Positions 41,607-50,815 of a DNA stretch of 64,000 nt are shown here, one piece after another. How positions within the stretch are numbered: position 1 is the first letter of the stretch; each line of letters starts with the position of its first letter. Made by a program: the position numbers and the translations under genes. This stretch comes from Desulfatibacillum alkenivorans DSM 16219 (GTDB lineage Bacteria; Desulfobacterota; Desulfobacteria; Desulfobacterales; Desulfatibacillaceae): positions 62,001 through 126,000 of the forward strand of contig NZ_FQZU01000006.1 in assembly GCF_900142135.1 (NCBI RefSeq), read 5' to 3'. Under the pieces are notes generated by a model. It saw nothing but the letters and a program-made list of their open reading frames with translations. It did no database searches and was not told the DNA's origin.

Positions 41607-42647
41607 ATGCTGAAAATTCGTGCGTCCAAAAAGGCGGGGCTGCCGCCCGGAACCATGGTCTATGTGGGAAAGGAGCAGGCCGGCGAGGCGGCAGTCTCCA
41701 TGATTCAATACTCGGAGCAGGAAGCGGAGGAAGTTTCCGTGGACGTCCGCAACCTGCAGATAACGGTTCCTGAGAATAAAGATCGCGTAACGTGGATACA
41801 GGTGACCGGGGTGCATGACCTTGCCCTGGTGGAAAACCTGGGCAGGATTTTTCAGCTTCATCCTCTGGTGACGGAAGACATCGTGCACACCCTGCAGCGG
41901 CCCAAGGTGGAGGATTACGGGGATTACATCTTTGTGACCCTGCGCGCCATGCATCCTCAAGACGAACAGATTTGCCTGATCCTGGGGCCCGGCTATGTGA
42001 TTTCCTTTCAGGAAAACCCAAGCCCTTTGTTTGATTCCGCCAGGGAGCGCATCCTGCGGGGCAAGGGGCGCATCAGGAGGCTTGGGGCGGGATATTTGTG
42101 CTATGCGCTTATGGACATGGTGGTGGACAGCCATTATCATGTGATGGAAAGAATCAACGAGCAGTTGGAGGCGCTTCAAGAGAGCGCTTTGGAAGATTAC
42201 GACGAAGAAACCATCCATGGCGTTCATGCGCTGAAAGGCGAGGTCTTCAGGCTGCGCAAGTCGGTCTGGCCGCTGCGGGAAATGATCGGCCGCATTCAAA
42301 GGAGCGATTCCGGGCTGGTTTCCAGGGAGGTTTCCGTGTTTTTCCGGGACGTCCTGGATCATGCCGCTCAATTGACGGACACCGTGGAGAATTTCCGGGA
42401 AATGCTGGCAAGCATTCAGGATACGCAGCTTTCCAGCCTGAGCAATAAAATGAACGACGTGATGCGGGTGCTCACGGTCATTGCGACCATATTCATTCCC
42501 ATGACCTTTTTGGCGGGCGTCTACGGCATGAATTTCAAATACATGCCCGAACTGGAATGGAGAGCGGCCTATCCCGTATTCTGGATTATCGTGATTATCA
42601 TGGGCCTTGGCATGGTCTGGTGGTTTAAAAAGAAAAAGTGGCTGTAA
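41607..42647 (+). CDS. corA: CorA-family magnesium/divalent cation transporter
   Basis: A 346-residue channel-type transporter. A large cytoplasmic N-terminal alpha/beta domain (1-~280) is followed by two C-terminal TM helices (~287-305 and ~322-340) with the signature YGMNF (306-310) between them, the selectivity filter of CorA. The basic C-terminal tail is KKKKWL. GGAGG is close (3-5 nt) to ATG 41607. It is followed 11 bp later by a mechanosensitive channel gene, probably the same operon. Homopentamer in the inner membrane (family knowledge). Confidence 0.94.
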   Translation: MLKIRASKKAGLPPGTMVYVGKEQAGEAAVSMIQYSEQEAEEVSVDVRNLQITVPENKDRVTWIQVTGVHDLALVENLGRIFQLHPLVTEDIVHTLQRPKVEDYGDYIFVTLRAMHPQDEQICLILGPGYVISFQENPSPLFDSARERILRGKGRIRRLGAGYLCYALMDMVVDSHYHVMERINEQLEALQESALEDYDEETIHGVHALKGEVFRLRKSVWPLREMIGRIQRSDSGLVSREVSVFFRDVLDHAAQLTDTVENFREMLASIQDTQLSSLSNKMNDVMRVLTVIATIFIPMTFLAGVYGMNFKYMPELEWRAAYPVFWIIVIIMGLGMVWWFKKKKWL

Positions 42648-42658
42648 GCAAAGGTGAT

Positions 42659-45301
42659 ATGGTGAAAAGCATGATTGCCGGAAAAAATACTTACCCCCGT
42701 TGTTTTTTCCTTCTTGGGGCGTTTCTCGCGCTTATCCTGACGGGTTTTCTCGCCTGGCCGGGGACGGCCTTATCCGGCCCCAATGACGAAGACTCGGTCT
42801 TAACGGCTCCTCCGGAAGGCCTGATTGCGACAAAGCCTTCCATCTATGCAGATATGCAGGAAAACATCGGCAAAAGCCAACAGGAGGTTAAGGCGGAGCG
42901 GGAGATGTATAAGGCGCGCCTTTCAGCCCTCAAAGACCTGGAGGACGCCTGCCAGTCCGAGCTGAATTCCTATCGCCTTCAATTAGCCGCGTACGAGCAG
43001 GTGCTGCTGCTGGACGACGCCCATGTCAACGACTTGCAAAAACTCTATTCCGGCCAGCGCATCGCCTCTTTTAACATTTCCTCCCGCCTGAAAGACCTCA
43101 GAGCGGAAATGGCCAAATACTCCTCCGCAAAAAGGCAGGCCCAGGAGCATTTGAGAAGATGGCGTGAGCAGCGCCAGACCCTCGCCAACCAGGCGGGACA
43201 GGGAAATCAGGCCGCCGCTCCTCCTTTGGACGAACTGGACGCGTTGCTGGAAAGCCTGGGCGCCCTGGAGTCCTTACTCCAGGAGATAGAAGGGATTTAC
43301 AACGGCCGCATCGCCTCTTTTGAAGAGGTGAACAACGCCTTTTCCGACTTTTTGCAGCAATTACGAGACAGGTCGGCCCGAACCAAAAACCTGGACGTCT
43401 TTCAGAAATCCTCCCCGTTCAGGAGCGTCATAGGCTTTCAGACCGTCTGGGGGGAGTTGGACGAACTGGCCTTTAAACTCAAACATCCCTTGCAAGCGGA
43501 GTATTGGAGCCAAGTGGTCCCCGGAGGCGCACAATACGTCGTATGGTCAGCGGTGCTGTTTTTCTTTTTCACGCTTGGTGTTGCATACCTGATAGGCCGA
43601 AGAGCGCGTAAACTGCTGGACACCCGGAAAAGCGTCATCAACAGGGAGCGGCAAAAGTGGAGCTGGACCGGCATGATCCTGGTTAATCAGAGCGTGGTTC
43701 TCGTCTGCCTTATTCTTTTCCTGTTCGGATACGAAAAGCTTCATGCCTCCTGGCCTTCCATAACCACGCTTAAGGCGGTCAAAGCCTCCCTGATCGTCTG
43801 GCTGGTCACGGGATGGGCCATCTGCCTGGCCCGCATGACTCCGGAACTGCTTTCCTTTTCCATCCCCTTTGGCAAATTTGAAAAAATGGCCAGGATGCTG
43901 CGATTCCTTTTGATCGTCTATGCCGTCCTTTGGTGGAATTCAGGCGTGGAAGGCGGCCTGGCCGTGCTCAGCAGGGTAGTCATCGCAGTCTGCGTTATGA
44001 TCTGGGCGGGCTTGGCCTGGCGATGGACCGTGCGAACCAAAGGCGTGCACGCAGTGGCCAAAGGCCTGGCCCTGACAGGGTTTGGAATAGCCCTGGTCGC
44101 CCTGATTGCGGAATTTCGGGCCTACGCCTATTTTGCCCATTACTGGCTGGCCTCCTGGGGCTTGACCGTGTGGACGGCCCTCGGCGCCTTCGCCTCATTC
44201 GGCGTGCTCCATGAATGGCGCCTCCAGATCAGGGAGCATGAAAAAAGCGTGCAGGAAGAGCAAAGTACAGACTCCCGGCCCGTGCGATGGCTTACCATGC
44301 GCATGGGCTTTCTGGGCTGGTTTCTGGCCGGGTGCTCCCTGCTGTTTGCGGCCTGGGACGTGGATCGCAAAGCCTTTGCCGTGATTTTTGACGTTATCAG
44401 CCGTGAAATTGTCATTGGCAGCATTAGCATCAGCATCCTGGGGATTTTATACGCCGTCCTGGCCCTCTGGTGCACCCACGCCCTGGCCCGGGTGTTCGCC
44501 GACCTCTTCAGGAACAAGTTCCTGGCGGACAGCGGCCTGGAGACCGGTTTTCAGGAGTCCCTGACAACCCTGGCTTCCTACGCCATCTGGACCATAGGCA
44601 TCTTGCTTTCCCTCTCCCTGTTGGGAGTCAGCAGCACGTCCATGGCCGTTGTCTTCGGCGCTTTGGGCATCGGGCTCGGGTTCGGGCTGCAGGCCATATT
44701 CAACAATTTTATGTCCGGCCTGATTCTTTTGTTCGAAAGGCCCATCCAGGTGGGGGATATCCTGGAGGTCAACGGAACCTGGGGCGAGGTCAAAAAAATC
44801 AACGTCCGCTCCACCGTGGTGCAGACCTACGACAACGCGTCCCTCATCATCCCCAACTCCGACATGATCAGCAACCAGGTGACCAACTGGAGCTTCAAAG
44901 ATCCCAAGGTGCGCCGCAATCTGTACGTGGGCGTGGCGTACGGCTCGGACATCGTCCTGGTCCGGGACACCCTCCAGGAAGTGGTGGACAAAAATCCCAG
45001 GATTTACAAACGCCCCAAACCGGACGTCCTGTTTACGGATTTCGGCGACAGCTCCCTCATGTTCCGGGTGCGGTTCTGGTCCCATGTGGATTATTTTTTG
45101 TCCGTGGAAACCGAACTGCGCTTTGAAATCGACCGCCTGTTCCGGGAACGCAAGATCGAAATCCCCTTTCCCCAGCGCGACCTGCACATTAAAACCGCGG
45201 CGGCGTTTAAAAATACGGATGGGTTTTTCAAACAGAAACAAGAGGGGGAAAAAGATGTGGGCGGCCTTCAAGCGCCTGAACCCGAATCCAAAAAGGATTA
45301 G
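42659..45301 (+). CDS. Large mechanosensitive channel, MscS/MscK family
   Basis: An 880-residue channel. Signal peptide (CFFLLGAFLALILTGFLAWPG), then a long periplasmic coiled-coil region (~50-270: QQEVKAEREMYKARLSALKD, LRAEMAKYSSAKRQAQEHLR), then about ten TM helices. The conserved MscS pore and beta domain come near the C-terminus: MAVVFGALGIGLGFGLQAIF NNFMSGLILLFERPIQVGD, then STVVQTYDNASLIIPNSDMI and FGDSSLMFRVRFW. ATG 42659 was chosen over GTG 42638, which overlaps corA. It releases solutes under osmotic downshock. Pairing with corA suggests ionic/osmotic homeostasis. Confidence 0.92.
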   Translation: MVKSMIAGKNTYPRCFFLLGAFLALILTGFLAWPGTALSGPNDEDSVLTAPPEGLIATKPSIYADMQENIGKSQQEVKAEREMYKARLSALKDLEDACQSELNSYRLQLAAYEQVLLLDDAHVNDLQKLYSGQRIASFNISSRLKDLRAEMAKYSSAKRQAQEHLRRWREQRQTLANQAGQGNQAAAPPLDELDALLESLGALESLLQEIEGIYNGRIASFEEVNNAFSDFLQQLRDRSARTKNLDVFQKSSPFRSVIGFQTVWGELDELAFKLKHPLQAEYWSQVVPGGAQYVVWSAVLFFFFTLGVAYLIGRRARKLLDTRKSVINRERQKWSWTGMILVNQSVVLVCLILFLFGYEKLHASWPSITTLKAVKASLIVWLVTGWAICLARMTPELLSFSIPFGKFEKMARMLRFLLIVYAVLWWNSGVEGGLAVLSRVVIAVCVMIWAGLAWRWTVRTKGVHAVAKGLALTGFGIALVALIAEFRAYAYFAHYWLASWGLTVWTALGAFASFGVLHEWRLQIREHEKSVQEEQSTDSRPVRWLTMRMGFLGWFLAGCSLLFAAWDVDRKAFAVIFDVISREIVIGSISISILGILYAVLALWCTHALARVFADLFRNKFLADSGLETGFQESLTTLASYAIWTIGILLSLSLLGVSSTSMAVVFGALGIGLGFGLQAIFNNFMSGLILLFERPIQVGDILEVNGTWGEVKKINVRSTVVQTYDNASLIIPNSDMISNQVTNWSFKDPKVRRNLYVGVAYGSDIVLVRDTLQEVVDKNPRIYKRPKPDVLFTDFGDSSLMFRVRFWSHVDYFLSVETELRFEIDRLFRERKIEIPFPQRDLHIKTAAAFKNTDGFFKQKQEGEKDVGGLQAPEPESKKD

Positions 45302-45329
45302 CAGCCGGGGCAAAAGCATAGCTGTAATG

Positions 45330-46480
45330 CAGCGCATGCCCCTGCGCCCGCCTTCGCAATGTAGTTGCAGTCCTCCGCGCCTGCTCTTGGCAGTGTAGTT
45401 GCAGGCCCCCGTGCCTGCTGTAACAAACGGCAAAAGGGCTGGGCCTTGATCATTGTGCTTATCATAGCGGGGTTGTGTACGATTTGTTTTGCCCAAACGC
45501 GCTATGCGCATTAGTGGGCGCCCACAGGGGGGCGCCGCTACATTGTGTATTAAGGCGCCATGGTTGAATTCAAGTGCAGCGGCAAGCCCAACGCTTGAAT
45601 CACCAGGCAATGCCGCTCAATCTTCCGCGCCTGCCCATGACGGTGTAGCTGCAGGCCCCCGCGCCTGCCCTTGCAGTGCAGCGCAGGCCCCCGCGCCCGC
45701 CCTTGCAATGCAGCGCAGGCCCCCGTGCCTGCTGTAACAAAAGGCAAAAGGGCTGGGCCTTGATCATTGTGCTTATCATAGCGGGGTTGTGTACGATTTG
45801 TTTTGCCCAAACGCGCTATGCGCATTAGTGGGCGCCCACAGGGGGGCGCCGCTACATTGTGTATTGAGGCGCCATGGTTGAATTCAAGTGCAGCGGCAAG
45901 CCCAACGCTTGAATCACCAGGCAATGCCGCTCAATCTTCCGCGCCTGCCCATGACGGTGTAGCTGCAGGCCCCCGCGCCTGCCCTTGCAGTGCAGCGCAG
46001 GCCCCCGCGCCCGCCCTTGCAATGCAGCGCAGGCCCCCGTGCCTGCTGTAACAAAAGGCAAAAGGGCTGGGCCTTGATCATTGTGCTTATCATAGCGGGG
46101 TTGTGTACGATTTGTTTTGCCCAAACGCGCTATGCGCATTAGTGGGCGCCCACAGGGGGGCGCCGCTACATTGTGTATTAAGGCGCCATGGTTGAATTCA
46201 AGTGCAGCGGCAAGCCCAACGCTTGAATCACCAGGCAATGCCGCTCAATCTTCCGCGCCTGCCCATGACGGTGTAGCTGCAGGCCCCCGCGCCTGCCCTT
46301 GCAGTGTATTTGCAGGCCCCCGTGCCTGCCTTTAACAATGTAGTGCAGGCCCCCGTGCCTGCCTTTAACAATGTAGTGCAGGCCCCCGTGCCTGCCCTTG
46401 CAGTGTATTTGCAGGCCCCGCGCCTGCCCTTGGCAGTGTAGCCGCAGGCCCCCGTGCCTGCTGAAGTAAATGGTAAAAGT
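45330..46480 (+). repeat. Tandem repeat array: 314-bp unit plus short GCAGGC-palindrome (REP-like) units
   Basis: A 314-bp unit begins near 45403, 45717 and 46031; the phrase taacaaa.ggcaaaagggct recurs at 45421, 45735 and 46049, exactly 314 bp apart. Each unit contains several copies of CAGGCCCCCGTGCCTG (stem GCAGGC/GCCTGC) and a GGGCGCCCACAGGGGGGCGCC palindrome block. From ~46300 the array continues as 30-40 bp REP-like units up to the transposase. 314 is not a multiple of 3, so the similar open frames inside are not genes. It fills the whole gap 45302-46528. Confidence 0.93.
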
Positions 46481-46528
46481 GCTGGATGCAACCAAAAAGT
46501 ATGCTTAACGCCTGAAAAGGAGAAAAGC

Positions 46529-47119
46529 ATGGCTGACAGGGAGAACAAATCTTACCGACATAAATCAATCCGTTTAAAGAACTATGACTACTCGCGTCCC
46601 GGCGCTTATTATATAACCATCTGCACTCAGGACAAAGCCTGCCTGCTGGGCCAAGTTGTTAACCGGAAGACAGTTCCCAGTGATGCAGGAAAGATGGTGC
46701 GCCAAATTTGGGAGGAGATCCCCAGCCGATACCCAGGAGTGAGACTGGACGCTTTTGTGCTGATGCCCAATCACATTCATGGCATCATAATCTTGGAAAG
46801 AAAATCCTCACTGCAAGACTGTAATCAAAGAGGGGCGGAATCAGGGCGCCCACAGGGATACCTCGCGGCAATGTCGCTTTCGGACATTGTGCGAAGGTTC
46901 AAGACGTTGACGACAAGAAAATATATTGATGGTGTGAATCAACTGGGGTGGCCGCGGTTTAACGGAAAACTGTGGCAACAGAATTTTTACGACCACATTA
47001 TTCGCAAAGAGGAGTCTTTACATTCAATTCGGGAATACATTGCCAATAATCCCGCCCAGTGGGAACTGGACAAGTACAACCCATTCTCAATGAACCGAAA
47101 AGACAACCTTCCGGCCTAG
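46529..47119 (+). CDS. REP-associated tyrosine transposase (RAYT, IS200/Y1-like)
   Basis: A 196-residue Y1 HUH endonuclease. N-terminal RLKNYDYSRPGAYYITICTQ, HUH motif His82-Ile-His84 in MPNHIHGIII, and catalytic Tyr154 in WQQNFYDHIIRKEES, followed by IREYIANNPAQWELD. AAGGAG is 6 nt before ATG 46529; the frame opens earlier, inside the repeat array, but without an RBS. RAYTs are domesticated relatives of IS200 transposases that nick single-stranded REP palindromes. This one directly abuts such an array, which probably is or was its substrate. The segment between the HUH and the Tyr contains GGGCGCCCACAGGG, also present in the 314-bp unit. Confidence 0.92.
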   Translation: MADRENKSYRHKSIRLKNYDYSRPGAYYITICTQDKACLLGQVVNRKTVPSDAGKMVRQIWEEIPSRYPGVRLDAFVLMPNHIHGIIILERKSSLQDCNQRGAESGRPQGYLAAMSLSDIVRRFKTLTTRKYIDGVNQLGWPRFNGKLWQQNFYDHIIRKEESLHSIREYIANNPAQWELDKYNPFSMNRKDNLPA

Positions 47120-47143
47120 ATTAATATCAAAAGCATTACGCGC

Positions 47144-50100
47144 CTATACAATCTGCACCCGGTCCAGATAGATGCGCATTTTTTCCATGCATTCCTTGAT
47201 GACGTCCAGGTTGCCGGTGGAAGCCGCGTCCTTGATCAGGGCGCCGATTTTCTGGGCCTCCTCCAGGCCCAGGGCCTTGCTTTGATCCCGGATTTCCCGG
47301 CCCACCTGGCCCGCCTGTTTATAATCCCCGGCCACGGCAAAGTCCAGTAGATCCTGCATGGTGACGGGCAGGGTTTTGAGGTAATGGGCGGCCATATCCG
47401 CCAGTTCCGGATCCACCCAGGCCAGGATGGGCTCGTCTCCGGCGGGGAAGAAAACCTCGCCAAACATGTTCAGGTCTTCGGGGATGGCGGCTCGGCCTCC
47501 TATGATCTGATTCAGGATGGAGGCGATGAGGGCCTTTTTCTTGACCGGCTTGGCCAGGTAGGCGTTGGCGCCGGCCTCCAGGCATTTGGTCTCGTCGTCC
47601 TTGCTTGCAAAGATGGTGGTGGCGATGATGGACGCCCGCACATTGCGATGCTCCTGCTCCCATTCGCGGATTTTGCGGATGGTCGTGTACCCGTCCATGA
47701 CCGGCATCTGGATGTCCATGAGCACCAGATCGTATTTTTTGGATTTAAACTTGGCCAGGGCGCGCTCCCCGTTTTCCGCCATGTCCATGTGCCAGGGCGT
47801 ATCCTTAAGATAAGCGCGGATGACGAACCGGTTGGTTTCCGAATCCTCCACCAGCAGGATGTCCAGGGGCGGCAGGGTCTGGCTGGATTCCTCGGCCATT
47901 TCCGCCTGTTTGGTGGCTTTGTTTATGATTTCCAGCAGGGAGGCCCGATCAATGGGCTTTTGCACAAAGTGGGTGATTCCCGCTTTCACGGCCCGCGCCA
48001 TGACGTCCGGGTGGGGGCTTTCCTTAAGCATGAGTATGCAGGCCGGGCACAGGTGCTCCATTTTCACCTGGGCGGCGGTTTCCACTCCGTCCATGCCGGG
48101 AATGTCCTGGTCCACGATGATCAAATCCGCCTGCTCCGGCTGCATCCAGGTTTCCTTGAGCAGGTCGATGGCCGAGGGGCCGTCTCCGGCGCCGGTCACA
48201 CGCGCGCCCCACATGTTGAGGACTTCCCGCAGGGTTTCCAGGTTTTCGGGGTCCTGATCCGCCACAATGACGGACAGCCCTTTGAGGGGGGAGACCCTTG
48301 TGAACAGGCCGGAGCCCTTGTCCTGCACGCCGAAGCGCGCGGTAAAGCAGAATGTGCTGCCCTGATCCAGCTTGCTGGAAACCGTAAAATCGCCCTTCAT
48401 CATTTCCACCAGCTTGCGGGAGATGGAAAGGCCTACGCCCGTGCCTCCGTAGTGATGAAAATCCGCATCGTTGTCTTTGGCCATGTGGTCGAACAAAGAG
48501 GACAATCGTTTGGAAGGAATGCCGATTCCCGTGTCTGAAACGCAGAACTCGATGACCGCCTGGCCGTCCTTTCCGTCGCCTTCGGCGGCGTCTCTTACCG
48601 TGACCACCACCTCGCCTTTTTCCGTGAATTTGACGGCGTTCTGCATGAGGTTGTTCAACACCTGCTTGAGGCGGTAGGGGTCTCCAATCAGGTGGATCGG
48701 GGTCTTGGGCGAAACGCTGCACGCCAGTTCCAGGTTCTTTTCGTGGGCTTTTTCCGCCATGGTTTCACAGGCTTTTTCCACCAACTCCAACAAGTTGAAG
48801 GGTATGGTCTCCAGCTTGAGGCGCCCGGCGTCCACGCGCGAGATGTCCATGACGTCGCTCACCAGGCTAAGCAGCTGTTCGTTGGCCGATTTCATGAGCT
48901 TGATGTATTGGGCTTGCTGCTGGGTCAGGCCGGTTTCGTTCAGCAACTCGGTCATGCCGATGATGGCGGTCATAGGGGTGCGCATTTCATGGCTTAAGGC
49001 GGCCAGAAAGCGGTTTTTTTCCTGATTGGCGGCCACAGCCTGGTTTTTCGCCAATATGGCGGCCTCGTGCTGCTTGCGCTCTTCAATGTCTTCCAGGCTG
49101 CCCTCCAGCATAAGGGCGCCGGTCTCTTTATTTTTCACCAGCGTTGCGGAGATGGATCCCCAGGCCAAAGACCCGTCTTTTTTGTTAAACTGCAGCTCCA
49201 TGCCCGCAACCTTGCCCCTGGCCTCCAGTTCCGACCTGAAAGCGCCGTATTCTTCGGAACTGGAAAAAATTTCCCGGACGCCCGGCCCCAGTTTTTGCAA
49301 TAGCTCCACGGGGGAGTCATAGCCGAGAATGCGGGCCAGGGCCGGATTGACGGAAATGAAGGAGCCTTCGGAAGCGCACTGAAACAGGCCTTCCTGGGCG
49401 TTTTCGAAAATTCCGCGGAATTTTTTCTCCGCGCTTTTTATCTGCTCGATGGCGGTTTTTTCCGTGGTGAAGTCAATGGCCATGCCTTCCACGGACTCGC
49501 CGTTATCGGTCAGGCGTGCGGACAGGCGAATCCAGAAAGCGCTGTCATCCACCTTTTTGAACAAAGTCTCGAAGTGCTCCACATCCTCCAACGAGGCCAG
49601 CCTCTTCCTTAGCCTTTGATAATCCGCGGGATCGGCGTAGCGGTCCGGCCCTAAAACAAGGCCTAAAACCTCCTGGCTGGACTTATAGCCCAGCATGCGT
49701 GCAAAGCGGGTGTTGCAGGCCGTAATCCCGTCGTTTTCGAACCGGGTTTTAAAAAGGCCCACATGGGCGTTTTCGTACAGCCTCTGGTAATTGTCCTCGC
49801 TTTGATCCAGGGCGTCCTGTGCCTCTTTGCGCTCCTGGACTTCAATCTGGATTTTGTTCTCGGCCCGGGACAGCTTTTCCGTCATGGCGTTGAAAGCGCG
49901 GGCAAGTTCACCGGTCTCGTCCTTCGCCGTTTCCTCGGCGCGGTGGGAAAGGTCCCCCTGGCTGATGGCCCTGACAGCCTTGGTCAAATCCTCAATGGGC
50001 GCCGCCAGCTTTCTGCCCATGATCATGCCTAAAAACCCGGCAAGCGCCACGGAAAGCCCGAAAACCCCCAGCGCGGTTTTTAAAAAGCTGCGCTGCCGCG

Positions 50101-50680
50101 CAATGATGCTGCTGGCGGCCACGTCCATGGCAAGGATGCCGGCCACATCCCCTTCTGAAGTGAAAAAAGGCGCATATCCCTTAAGCCACGTCCCGGATTC
50201 ATCCGTGTACAGTTTTCCGGAAACCACGGGCATCTGCAACGGCTCCCCATTATTGACAAGCTGGGGATGGGGGGAGTTGTAAGGCGTGTTGGGAAGGATG
50301 CTTCTTTCTCCGTCCCGGCCTCCGCCGTCCACGGCATAGACCAGATTTCCCTGAGGCGTGATGTTCAACGTATAGATGTGGCGTACGTCTGCGCCCCGGG
50401 CGCGGATGGATTGCAAAAGCCCTTTGATTCTCTTATAAGATGTTTTCTTAACGCTTTCAGGAGACCGGATGGAGGCGTGGTGGTCTCCATCAAGCTGAAG
50501 CGCCGCGATGGACACGGTGTCCAATAAACGCTGCTCTATGTTCTCGCGAAGCTGTTTGCTTACGTTGAAATACAGAGCCAGGGTTAAAATGCCGGAAACA
50601 ACGATAGCCACGGCCGCAAAGCCTAAGGCCAGCCTGGGGCCTAAGCCGTTGGAGCCTTTTTTTTCAACAAAACCGTTCAT
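47144..50680 (-). CDS. Hybrid sensor histidine kinase: periplasmic sensor, HAMP, two PAS, HK, two receivers, degenerate Hpt
   Basis: An 1178-residue kinase. TM1 (~18-38), a periplasmic sensor domain (~40-200, with YNSPHPQLVNNGEPLQMP), TM2 (~203-222), HAMP (~222-275) and PAS 1 and 2 (~295-410, ~425-540). HisKA has His564 in AALSHEMRTP; HATPase has NLMQNAVKFTEKG, DTGIGIP and GGTGVGLSISRK. Receiver 1 has Asp in IIVDQDIPGMDG; receiver 2 has Asp in LVLMDIQMPVMDG. The C-terminal helical domain aligns with Hpt (REIRDQSKALG in place of HxLKGxxxxLG), but Arg1128 replaces the phospho-His, so it cannot relay phosphate in the normal way. Convergent with the RAYT gene. Ligand unknown. Confidence 0.9.
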   Translation of the reverse strand: MNGFVEKKGSNGLGPRLALGFAAVAIVVSGILTLALYFNVSKQLRENIEQRLLDTVSIAALQLDGDHHASIRSPESVKKTSYKRIKGLLQSIRARGADVRHIYTLNITPQGNLVYAVDGGGRDGERSILPNTPYNSPHPQLVNNGEPLQMPVVSGKLYTDESGTWLKGYAPFFTSEGDVAGILAMDVAASSIIARQRSFLKTALGVFGLSVALAGFLGMIMGRKLAAPIEDLTKAVRAISQGDLSHRAEETAKDETGELARAFNAMTEKLSRAENKIQIEVQERKEAQDALDQSEDNYQRLYENAHVGLFKTRFENDGITACNTRFARMLGYKSSQEVLGLVLGPDRYADPADYQRLRKRLASLEDVEHFETLFKKVDDSAFWIRLSARLTDNGESVEGMAIDFTTEKTAIEQIKSAEKKFRGIFENAQEGLFQCASEGSFISVNPALARILGYDSPVELLQKLGPGVREIFSSSEEYGAFRSELEARGKVAGMELQFNKKDGSLAWGSISATLVKNKETGALMLEGSLEDIEERKQHEAAILAKNQAVAANQEKNRFLAALSHEMRTPMTAIIGMTELLNETGLTQQQAQYIKLMKSANEQLLSLVSDVMDISRVDAGRLKLETIPFNLLELVEKACETMAEKAHEKNLELACSVSPKTPIHLIGDPYRLKQVLNNLMQNAVKFTEKGEVVVTVRDAAEGDGKDGQAVIEFCVSDTGIGIPSKRLSSLFDHMAKDNDADFHHYGGTGVGLSISRKLVEMMKGDFTVSSKLDQGSTFCFTARFGVQDKGSGLFTRVSPLKGLSVIVADQDPENLETLREVLNMWGARVTGAGDGPSAIDLLKETWMQPEQADLIIVDQDIPGMDGVETAAQVKMEHLCPACILMLKESPHPDVMARAVKAGITHFVQKPIDRASLLEIINKATKQAEMAEESSQTLPPLDILLVEDSETNRFVIRAYLKDTPWHMDMAENGERALAKFKSKKYDLVLMDIQMPVMDGYTTIRKIREWEQEHRNVRASIIATTIFASKDDETKCLEAGANAYLAKPVKKKALIASILNQIIGGRAAIPEDLNMFGEVFFPAGDEPILAWVDPELADMAAHYLKTLPVTMQDLLDFAVAGDYKQAGQVGREIRDQSKALGLEEAQKIGALIKDAASTGNLDVIKECMEKMRIYLDRVQIV

Positions 50681-50815
50681 TAAAACAATCCGTTATCGAG
50701 TCTGGCAAAAAAACAAATAGAGCAGGCAAGGGCAGAGTGGTTCCATTGTATGCCAGGCGCGGCCAATCGTAAAGCTTTTTCATGGGTTAGCAACAGGCTC
50801 CAAGCCGGGCCGGGC

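Noticed and set aside
45330-46480. CRISPR array
   Set aside because: Repeats are palindromic and of variable spacing, the segments between them are themselves repeated (314-bp unit), and there are no unique spacers or cas genes; a RAYT gene adjoins.
45489-46495. Several similar open frames of 72-128 codons inside the array, both strands
   Set aside because: They recur only because the 314-bp unit recurs; 314 is not a multiple of 3, no RBS is present and the compositions are low-complexity.
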